Shown here piece after piece: positions 56,147 through 64,000 of a stretch of DNA of 64,000 nt. Position 1 is the first letter of the stretch. The number at the start of each line of letters is the position of its first letter. Made by a program: the position numbers and the translations under genes. Source of the DNA: Notolepis coatsorum (Eukaryota > Chordata > Actinopteri > Aulopiformes > Paralepididae); the NCBI GenBank assembly GCA_963971535.1, contig OZ020585.1, forward strand, positions 154,057,371-154,121,370, given 5' to 3'. The notes beneath the pieces were generated by a model, which was not told the origin of the DNA, did no database searches, and saw only the letters and a list, made by a program, of their open reading frames with translations.

Positions 56147-57580
56147 CTAAAGGTTTGCTTTACCTGCCACATGTTGAATGTCAGTAGTGAACTCTGAGAC
56201 ATATGAGAGCTGTCGCTGTTGACGGGCGGACCATGGCTCAGACACCTTGGCCATGGCGAACGTCAGCGGCTTGTGATCCACGAAGGCCGTGAACTGGCGA
56301 TAATGGCGGATGGCAAGGTATAGGCCGAGGAGCTCCCGATCGAAGGTGCTATACCTCCGTTCGCTGGGGCTTAACTGGCGTCTGAAAAAAGTGAGCGGCT
56401 GCCAAGCCCCGCCTACCCACTGTTCAAACACTGCGCGCACGGCAAAATCTGAGGCATCGGTGGTGATGGAGATCGGGGCCTTAAAGGAAGGATGTGCCAG
56501 CATGGTGGCGTTGGCTAGGGCAGCCTTGGCATCCAAAAAAGCTTTGTCTCTCTCTGCAGACCAGTCGACAGCATGTTTTGGTGCTTTACCCCTAAGGGCC
56601 TCATACAAAGGCTGCATAATCCGAGCCGCCTGGGGAATAAAGTGGTGATAAAATTAGATCATTCCGAGAAACTCCTGCAGCGACCTAACCGTGGGCGGCC
56701 GGGGAAAATTCATCACAGCTTCCACCTTCATGGGAAGAGGGACCGCTCCCTCTTTAGTGACTCTGTGCCCCAGGAACTCAATGGTCGACCACCCAAACTG
56801 GCATTTGGCCGCGTTGATTATCAGTCCATGCTCATTTAGCCGCTCAAAAAGCATCCGGAGGTGGGACATGTGCTCAGCCTTAGAGGCGCTGGCTATGAGG
56901 ATATCATCCAAGTATACAAAAATAAAATCCAAGTCTCGTAGCACAGAGTCCATAAGGCGCTGGAACGTCTGTGCAGCGTTTTTGAGGCCGAATGGCATGC
57001 GCAGAAACTCAAATAGTCCAAATGGAGTTATGACTGCTGTTTTGGGGATGTCCAGTGGTTGGACGGGCACCTGATGATACCCACGCACAAGGTCCACCTT
57101 GGAAAACATTCATTTCCTTGAAAGGCGGGCAGAAAAGTCCTGAATGTGCGGGACTGGGTACCGGTCCGGCGTCGTAACATCGTTGAGCCGGCGGTAATCC
57201 CCACACGGGCGCCACCCCCCTCCCGGCTTGCGGACAATGTGGAGGGGGGAAGCCCATGGGCTGTCGGAGCGACTGACAATGCAGAGGCGTTCCATGTTCG
57301 CAAACTCTGCCTTGGCAATGCTGAGCTTGACCGGGTCGAGGCGCCGAGCCCGGGCATAGACCGGAGGGCCGGTCGTGGCGATATGATGCTCCACTCCATG
57401 CTTGGCTGTAGATGATGAGAACGTGGGCCGTGTGAGGCCCGGGAACTCGGCGAGAAGGTGTTGAAACTCATCTGCGGCGGAGAGCATTCTAGAGAGTCTG
57501 ATGGAGTCTGCACCTCCAAGCGCACCAGCATAAGAGCAGAACGTAATGGCATCAATTAAGCGGCAATTTTTTACATCCAC
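56147..57580 (-). pseudogene. gypsy reverse transcriptase and RNase H region
   Basis: On the minus strand: a protease end ([13 protein letters not shown]), then the reverse transcriptase entry [19 protein letters not shown], then [18 protein letters not shown] (about 57240-57180) and [29 protein letters not shown]-type sequence and [10 protein letters not shown] (about 56920) follow, then a thumb [10 protein letters not shown]. RNase H has ITTDASDFAVRAVF and FDRELLGLYLAIRHYRQF (about 56460-56290) and VDHKPLTFA. All are standard Ty3/gypsy parts. The region is a fossil with several breaks. Confidence 0.88.
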
Positions 57581-57589
57581 TAACCGTCC

Positions 57590-58075
57590 TTATTACATTT
57601 TTTTACGTTTTAACATTCGCCAAAATGCTTGATATCGCTCGGTTGCCCATAGCAGCGGTCAATTATTTCTTGATAATTCACCGCTGTCAGGGGCAACCGA
57701 GCAATAATGACCGCTGTTCGCAGCCGGAGCAATCAAGCCCACTGACACACCTGCCGACCCATGAGGCAATTAACCACAGAGGCCTGCTGTATAGCCTACT
57801 TTTCAAAACGACTGCATAAGTTACATCCACAATGGCCTACAGTTACAGTGTTGAGGATTTTAACATTAAAACAACCGATCACGTTAACGTTGAGAAAGCG
57901 GCCACGGAGACAGGCACCAAGAGACATCGAGATGTCGGTGAAAATGAGGTGGATTGAATTGAAGAGGACCGGCATGAAAAAAACACCAAGAAAAGTACAG
58001 TGTGGGCAATGGGGGTGTTTCAGGACTGGCTGAAGGAGACGAAGAGACCACTAGATGTCAAAAAACCCTGCTGCT
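57590..58075 (+). mobile_element. Crypton-like fragment with hairpin leader
   Basis: The left part (about 57600-57760) has a hairpin around gctcggttgcc and ggcaaccgagc and shares several phrases with 27443-27600. The right part reads from ATG at 57832: MAYSYSVEDFNIKTTD, then KRHRDVGENEVD, an in-frame TGA, and then KNTKKSTVWAMGVFQDWLKE (to about 58060). The phrase KKST-WA--VF-DWL is typical of the N-terminal region of Crypton-derived proteins of the ZMYM/QRICH1 type. The recombinase catalytic part is not present. A fragment of a Crypton DNA transposon is the best reading. Confidence 0.55.
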
Positions 58076-58362
58076 TGTTGATGAAATGGATGTTGTATAA
58101 TTATGTTTCGCGCTGCGAATGGAATAAGAGCAGTATCTGAAATTTACTACGGATCCAAGACTTCCGCGTTGCCGTGTTTTTTATGAATGAATGCGCTCCG
58201 CCCTCTGCTGAACGGCTGTATCCAACGCGTCACAGCGGTGTGTGTAAAAGCATATGGGAGGTTTCAATGCACCCAGAAGGACTGCATGAATGAAGTGCAT
58301 TTAAAACGCGCAACGCAGCTGAAGTAAAATAAAACTGAAACGTTGTGTTGGTGTTTTTGTGA
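58076..58362. other. leader or possible LTR of Pao relic
   Basis: No frame is recognised. It lies directly before the Pao-type gag and could be its leader or LTR. No partner repeat was found in the window. Confidence 0.3.
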
Positions 58363-61300
58363 ATGGAGAAAATGCCTGATCAATTGAAAAAAGGTGGTTC
58401 TGAACAATCGAAGGAAGAGGGTGGAGCTGAGCATGAAGAGAGAGAGTTGGAAAGTAAAAAAGAAAAGCTCAAATGTTTAAAGGCTTCCAAAAGTGCAAGA
58501 CTGGGTGTAATAACCAAAATGAAAAATGAAATAACACAATTAATGCAAAATGTGTGCAATGTTGAATTGTTGTGATCCAGAAAATGAACTTCCACAATTG
58601 TGCAGTGACCTGGGTACATGCAATGACTTGCTGTGTGAATTACTGACCACAGAGGAGATGCAAAGTGATCAAGTTGACTGGTATGACTCCAAAGTGGAGT
58701 CTGGTGAGTACAAGGCTACAGTTAAAAATTGTATTTCTGCTGCTTCCGTTCAGAGTGAATCAAATGTTGTAAAACCACGTGACAGAGTTTCACAGAGGTC
58801 AAGCACCACCGGATCATCTCTTGGCTCACTTAAGGTTACTCTGGAATGTAAGGAGGCGGAGCTTATGGCAAGAGCTGACAGGTTGGCACGGCAACAAGCT
58901 ATGGAAAGGGAGGAAGCCAAACTTGAAGCTGACAGGTCGGCACGGATACAAGCTATGGAAAGGGAGGAAGCCAAGCTTTAAACTGACACGTTGGCACGGC
59001 AACAAGCTATGGAAAGGGAGGAAACCAAGCTTGAAGCTGACAGGTTGGCACGGCAACAAGCTATGGAAGTGGAGGAAGCCAAGCTTGAAGCCAAGCTGAA
59101 GGCAAATCGGGAGCAGTTTGAACTGGAAACGGAAATAGCAGCAAATGCTGCAAAACTGTGTGTCATAAGGAAATATGAGCATTCTGTTGTACAACCTGCC
59201 ACTGCCATGCTCCCACATCCCACCATGCCCCATTTAGAAGATGGGATGAATGACTATCTGGAACATGGACTACTTGATGTAGAAAATGATGGGCTTGTGG
59301 ATGTGCATGGTCAGGATCTATTTTCAAGCACAAACCTGGAACCTGAGTTCATTCAGCTGCCTCCCCCAACTGTACAGAGAGCAGCTATCAGAGTGGGTTA
59401 CCCCAACGATAACGCAAGCATCGTCAATGTAGTTGGAGCTACTTCCAACTTCCAAAGTCTTGTACAGAATATGCAAGAAAACACAAACTCCAGTGCACAA
59501 GCCACAAAGGCCCAACCAAGGCAGCCACCGCCCCCATCCAGCAGCTCATCTACCGGCTCTGGAGGAGATGAAATGAGCAACCTGGTAAAAATAATGGAAA
59601 AACAAAACGTGATAACCGAAACACTCGTTAAACAACAGAAACTGTCTTCATTACCGCCACTCAGTATCCCAACATTTAATGGAGATCCTTTAAATTACCA
59701 GTTCTTTATCAGAGAATTTGAACATGGTGTTGAGAAGAAGACAGAGGACAGTAAGGACAGGCTTTATTTTTTGGAACAATACACTGTTAACCAACTGAGA
59801 GAGCTGGTGCGTAGTTGCCAGTACATGCAACCTGACACAGGATACACAGAGGCAAAACAATTGTTGAAGCACCATTTCGGAGATGATTATCAGATCGCCA
59901 CAGCCTACATCAACAAGGCTCTCAGTTGGTCGTTTATCAAAGCCGAAGACCCAGAAGCTTTAAAGGCCTTCTCAGTATTTCTCAGCAGCTGTCTGAACAC
60001 AATGGATACAGTGGACTACATGCAAGAAATGGACCACCCAACTAATATGAAAGCCGTTCTCTCCAAGCTCCCATATACATTCAAAGAGAAATGGCGAGCT
60101 ATAGCTGTGACATACAAGAAAGAGAGAAGAGAAGAGCCAAGTTTAAAGACCTGGTGCTATTCATAGATAAACAGTCAAGGATTCTTTCCCACCCTGTGTT
60201 TGGTAACCTCCAAGATTCTCATGCCACCACAGCGGCCAAAACCACTTAAACTCCTACGCCTGCTGCATCCAGCACAACCAGCCTAAGGGCCAAACAGAGT
60301 ATGAGTGGTTTTGCGACAAGTGTAACAACGCTACAGGCAGCTACTGAAACAACAACACCACCAGCAGCAATGGGACCGAAAGACAAAAAAGTTAATCGGC
60401 TGCCCAACCGCTGCATGTTTTTTCAAGGAGAGCACACTCTTGCCACTTGCCTTAAGATCCTCAAGAAAGCCCACAAGGACAGGCTAGAGTTTCTAAAGAC
60501 TAAGGGGCTGTGCTTTGGATGTTTGGATCTAGGGCACATGAGTAAGGGTTGTACTCAGAGGCTTACCTGTAAGGAGTGCAAACTAAAACACCCCACAATC
60601 TTGCACATCGCTAAAAGGCCACAGCAAACCGAAAAGGCCGTAGCAAGTGCTGCTTCCAGTGTGGACTTGGTGGACTGAAGTAAGGATACACAGAAGGATA
60701 CTGGGGCCGGGGAGACCGAAGGCATCTTAGCAATTGTGCCTGTAAAAGTTAAAGCACAGAAGGGTAATAACATCGTAACGACTTATGCGTTCCTAGACAC
60801 TGGAAGCACCGCAACCTTTTGCACTGAAGCACTTCTACAGCAGCTCCAAGTAACCGGCCGGAAGGCAGAAATACTGTTGAAAACACTAAACAAAGAGGAA
60901 TCCACTAAAACCAGGTCGCATGTGACCTGGAAATATGTGGTCTGGAGAGTGATGATTACGTGCAGCTTCCACACGTGTACACTCAGAAGGAGATTCCAGT
61001 ACGTAAAAATAACATCCCCACCCAAAAGGACGTGAATTCATGGCCGTACCTGAGGGAAGACATCAGGATCCCTCGGATTGATGCAGAAATTGGTCTGCTA
61101 ACTGGATGCAACGTGCCAAAGGCTCTAGAGCCATTGAGAGTCATTAACAGCCGAGGGAATGGCCCATACGCCGTTAAGACTATCCTGGGTTGGACGGTAA
61201 ATGGACCGCTAAGGACAATGGTTCCATCCCGCACTGGAAAACCTGTCATAAGTGCAAACAGAATATCCGTCACAAGAGTGGAGGAATTGCTGCAGCAGCA

Positions 61301-61620
61301 AGTCAAGCTCGACCTCTCGGAACACGGGCACGAGGAAAGGAAGGAAATGTCCAAAGAAGACCATACGTTTTGTAGTTAGTCTCCAACTCGGTCACACTGG
61401 TGGACGGACATTATACTATTGGGCTACCACTGAGAGAAGAGCGACTTGAGCTCCCCAACAATCGTGGTGTTGCGGAACAAAGAGCTTCAAACTTAAAGAG
61501 AACGTTTCAAAGGAACAAGAAGTTCGATGAAGACTACAACGTTTTCAGAAAAAGAAGCCTACAAGAGAACCAAGGTGTATTCATCTACGGATCAAGAGTC
61601 TATTGCACTGTCTTCTGTAC
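58363..61620 (+). mobile_element. Pao-type relic, gag, protease and start of polymerase
   Basis: The plus strand shows a Gag with a strongly charged head, four 18-residue coiled-coil repeats (58874-59090), and then the BEL/Pao Gag block with PPLSIPTFNGDPLNYQFF and LEQYTVNQLRELVRSC (about 59660-59830). A cysteine cluster follows (CMFFQGEHTLATC, then CFGCLDLGHMSKGC, about 60410-60560), a protease with FLDTGSTATFC (about 60790-60825), and the linker toward reverse transcriptase (DAEIGLLTGCNVPKALEP and LPNNRGVAEQRA, to about 61600). It stops where a second BEL element begins. It is a different subfamily from the other BEL copies. Broken fossil with several breaks. Confidence 0.85.
58874..59090 (+). 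repeat. 54-bp tandem repeat encoding an 18-residue coiled coil
   Basis: Four units (starting near 58874, 58928, 58982 and 59036) share ggcacggcaacaagctatgg and encode RLARQQAMEREEAKLEAD-like text. The 54-bp period is a multiple of three, so repeat-number changes do not alter the frame. Confidence 0.9.
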
Positions 61621-61639
61621 TTGAAGTCTCCATAGATAT

Positions 61640-62067
61640 CGTTGACCAGACGGTCTACTACCGACGGCTCTCCTACCCCCCCTACCGGCTTACAACCGGG
61701 AGGACCCCCTCCAGAATATCCCGCTATATCATTAAGTGTACCATAGATATAATTCCCTAAGAGCCAGGTTGTATACTTGCTTCCTGCGTAACCAGAGATT
61801 GGACATTCCGTGTTGATTTGCCTACGAGTACTCATTTGCCTTACAAGTGCATTCAAATGATAAATGTAAGATAAATATTCTATGTACCTTTTGCTCCATT
61901 AAATATTTGATTATTACCTTTGACTGGAACCGATTTCATTGTGGAAAGTGTTCATCATATTTAGATATCGTGTACTGTATGGCCAGTAGTTAAAGTACAT
62001 AAAGCGGTAGTGGTTTAATGATACCATACTTATCAATACAGTCAGGGAATTGTACCCCTCAGTTACA
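61640..62067 (+). repeat. LTR end of second BEL element
   Basis: Read in reverse, this matches the solo LTR at 53137-53688 along the terminal 140 bases and in a further block (ctcctaccccc and accggcttacaaccgg). Its left boundary is approximate. Confidence 0.7.
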
Positions 62068-62069
62068 AT

Positions 62070-62087
62070 TGGTCCTTCGAGCCGGAT
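62070..62087 (+). other. primer-binding site, tRNA-Tyr
   Basis: TGGTCCTTCGAGCCGGAT, two bases after the LTR, is identical to the site used by the BEL element at 36427-36444 and complementary to the tRNA-Tyr 3' end (from memory). Confidence 0.8.
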
Positions 62088-62135
62088 GGTAATTAGTGTA
62101 ATATTAATATAGTGGTATTAATATTGAAATGGCCT

Positions 62136-64000
62136 ATGATGAACACTCCACGAAACGGTCCTCCTAAAGTAGAACGCCCGCAGCGTAGACGGCAGCCACC
62201 TCAGTACTTAGAGGATTACGCTGCCAGTATACTACCTAGCCTTCTACAAACGGTAAACGCGGTAAAAGTAGAAAGTAAAATTATGTCCGACCCTATCAAC
62301 CAGGATACCCCGACCACAGAGGCCCTAGTGGGTTCTAATGTAACTGACCAAGCTCACGGTGGGGACCAGGAGGGAACTGACACGACTTTACCCCCCGCCA
62401 AGACCGAAGAAGTAGTCCCCGGAGAGCTCCGGGAGGAAGACAACCCTCCAGAGATGGAACTCTGCACGGAACAAGATGAGGAGAGCGCCGAGGAGATAGA
62501 GCTCCAGGACTCCCCGCAGGAGAACGCATCCCCAACGAGTACTGCCTGGAGCGGATCACCTCAACCAGCGTCTTCCCCCAGCGAGGCGGACAAGATGCTG
62601 GCACAGGCGTTCCTCGCCAGCCTAGCAGCCTCCACAGAGCGCGATCGGCTCCAAGCACAGACGCTTAGTGAGCGCGAACATTCTTCCATGGAAAGAGAAC
62701 GCATTCAAGCGCAGCAACGGAGCGACGAAGAGCGTATACGTCTGGAGATGAGACGCCTTCAGACGGAAGAGAATATGGCAAGAGACCGGGCCGACACCCA
62801 GCGTGCCGCTGCCGGTGCCCAAAGAGAAGCAGATCTCACCAAGCGCAAAGCCGAGCGCGACAGACTACAAGCGCAGCTAATGGAGCAGCTGATCGCCAGG
62901 GCAACACCCCCTCCCTCCACAAGGGGTTCCAGGGCCTCGTCAAGACACGGGTCAAGGGCACCCTCCCCTAACCGATCAAGCGACCCTGAACTCGACCACC
63001 AGAGAGAGCCTATACCCCCCTCCGAACCCCTTCCCCGACCGGTCCCAGTGAGACCCAGCTACAAGGAAGGAACGGCGTACACCGCGGAGAGGCTAAATAG
63101 ACGACTACAGGATCTAGATGACCTGACAGAGGAAGAAGAGGGAGAGGAGGAGAGTCAAGCCCGACAGCAGCACAGTACTCCACAGGACCAGGAGGTCCAG
63201 TACAGCCCAGGCTATACCCCCGCGGCTCTGCGCTACAGACCCCCGACTCTATTCACGGGTGAGCATGACGCACGACCAGTCCCGAGGAATAGCACCTGGA
63301 CCAGCGGGCCATGGTACCCTGCCGGTACCAGCCCACCGAGAGGCGTAAGAGGAGACTCGCCTAGGAGGCCTCTCTTCCAACGCTCACCGATGTGCCAGCC
63401 ATCCACGGCGTCATACATTGGCACACCGACGTTTCCAGACTTCACCCATGAGAACCGAGCACAGTACACGGAGCTACGGATGTGCTTAGAGACAATGATG
63501 GTGGATGTAGCTGATGAACGCCACAAGTATGCTATCCTATTGAAGCACCTGAAAGTGCCCAGAGCGCACAACATAGCGCTAGCTTATGCCACCTCTACGA
63601 CCCCATACACCGCGGCTCTAGCAGCACTAGACCAAAGATATGGACGTATATGGGATTACGTAATACAAGAGATAAGGCATATTGACCGGCTACCCCCAGC
63701 AACAGACAATCGCTCACTAGACGACCTGTCTATCAAAGTACAATCCCTGGTAGGGATGCTGGGGGCGCAACGAGAAAAGGGTATGCACGAACTATACGCA
63801 AACTCGAATGTCGAGAGGATTTTAGAGAAGCTGCCGCCCGCCCGACAGGAGCGCTTCAGGCGGCAAAGAGACCACCGTGATCCTAACGGTCCCGAGCCAT
63901 CCCTCCTAGACCTAGCCGACTTCCTGGCGAGAGAAGTCAGCAGCCTACGGTTGGATACGTTCGTGCGGAGCACACCCAGCTCCAGAGAGGGACCTAGGAG
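62136..64000 (+). CDS. BEL Gag, open to the window edge
   Basis: The plus strand from ATG at 62136 or 62139 appears open over about 620 codons to the window end. It begins MNTPRNGPPKVERPQRR, has a charged coiled coil (STERDRLQAQ, then SDEERIRLEMRRLQTEEN, about 62630-62900), an acidic patch (DLTEEEEGEEES) and the conserved Gag block AQYTELRMCLETMMVDV (about 63450-63510). RQERFRRQRDHRDPNGPEP follows, and then LLDLADFLAREVSSLRLDT. It aligns with the Gag of the minus-strand BEL in the same order of blocks, with many substitutions. The cysteine cluster expected next lies outside the window. Confidence 0.85.
   Translation, partial: MMNTPRNGPPKVERPQRRRQPPQYLEDYAASILPSLLQTVNAVKVESKIMSDPINQDTPTTEALVGSNVTDQAHGGDQEGTDTTLPPAKTEEVVPGELREEDNPPEMELCTEQDEESAEEIELQDSPQENASPTSTAWSGSPQPASSPSEADKMLAQAFLASLAASTERDRLQAQTLSEREHSSMERERIQAQQRSDEERIRLEMRRLQTEENMARDRADTQRAAAGAQREADLTKRKAERDRLQAQLMEQLIARATPPPSTRGSRASSRHGSRAPSPNRSSDPELDHQREPIPPSEPLPRPVPVRPSYKEGTAYTAERLNRRLQDLDDLTEEEEGEEESQARQQHSTPQDQEVQYSPGYTPAALRYRPPTLFTGEHDARPVPRNSTWTSGPWYPAGTSPPRGVRGDSPRRPLFQRSPMCQPSTASYIGTPTFPDFTHENRAQYTELRMCLETMMVDVADERHKYAILLKHLKVPRAHNIALAYATSTTPYTAALAALDQRYGRIWDYVIQEIRHIDRLPPATDNRSLDDLSIKVQSLVGMLGAQREKGMHELYANSNVERILEKLPPARQERFRRQRDHRDPNGPEPSLLDLADFLAREVSSLRLDTFVRSTPSSREGPR

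Larger units (their letters stand above)
51012..57590 (-). mobile_element. Ty3/gypsy pol relic, split by two hAT elements
   Basis: This is a minus-strand relic with the usual gypsy order: protease end and reverse transcriptase (57580-56654), RNase H (56650-56147), integrase (54108-53963, then 52638-51393), and an LTR-like stretch (about 51358-51012). Two hAT insertions (52639-53954 and 54117-56144) cut it, both with perfect 8-bp duplications. No upstream LTR or gag was found; the right end meets a Crypton-like repeat at 57590. It is a broken fossil with several breaks and is older than the hATs. Confidence 0.88.
61640..64000 (+). mobile_element. second BEL/Pao element, 5' part, runs off the window
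   Basis: The plus-strand LTR end (about 61640-62067) closes with cctcagttaca. It is followed by the tRNA-Tyr-type primer site and a gag reading start at 62136. The family is related to the BEL at 29549-37880, but the gag and LTR are clearly diverged, so it is a separate insertion and is in opposite orientation. The 5' boundary of the LTR is unclear; sequence of the Pao relic ends just before. The element continues beyond 64000, so wholeness cannot be judged. Confidence 0.88.

Noticed and set aside
62335-63973. Minus-strand frames over the second BEL Gag
   Set aside because: They are shadows; the plus strand is open across the whole stretch and matches the other BEL Gag.

Overview
This 64 kb window looks like teleost fish DNA made almost wholly of transposable elements. 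The evidence is the mixture: L2-type LINE tails, tRNA-derived SINEs, several hAT transposons with 8-bp target duplications, a DIRS element, BEL/Pao, Ty3/gypsy and Ty1/copia relics, a Crypton-like fragment and a long (TG)n tract. I recognised no host gene, rRNA, functional tRNA or CRISPR array. The species cannot be named from this sequence.

Layout. 1-12335: an old Ty1/copia relic (gag-protease at 1-1075, RNase H end and LTR at 11874-12335). It is split by a small MITE, a SINE tail, unassigned DNA and an L2 LINE. The L2 is itself interrupted by a second LINE end and by a young Gmr1-like gypsy element (3317-10054). 12336-17559: a non-autonomous LTR element inserted in the copia LTR, filled with codon-periodic tandem repeats. 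17565-20812: unassigned AT-rich DNA. 20813-26330: a DIRS-type tyrosine-recombinase retroelement. 26331-29122: a minisatellite invaded by a SINE and by a Crypton/MITE-like repeat, then unassigned DNA.

29123-40251: a gag-only LTR element whose left LTR holds a young BEL/Pao element (29549-37880). 40257-46740: LINE pieces and a DNA transposon nest (hAT inside L2 inside an older transposon). 46741-51011: unassigned DNA, (TG)n, a hAT relic with a 24-bp array, a piggyBac-like element and a SINE. 51012-57590: a gypsy pol relic split by two hAT elements, one carrying a BEL solo LTR and the other an L2. 57590-58075: a Crypton-like fragment. 58363-61620: a Pao-type gag-protease relic. 61640-64000: the start of a second BEL element, running off the window.

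How the parts fit. Perfect target-site duplications fix the order of insertion at several places: tccct for Gmr1, ctagg for the 12.3-17.6 kb element, accat for BEL, acac for the gag-only element, and cacacagg, cgctaaag and gtcctacc for three hATs. By eye, the youngest arrivals are the BEL at 29549 and the Gmr1 at 3317, because their LTR pairs are nearly identical. The copia, L2 and gypsy pol relics are older. All percentages and family names come from reading alone and have not been tested by database search.
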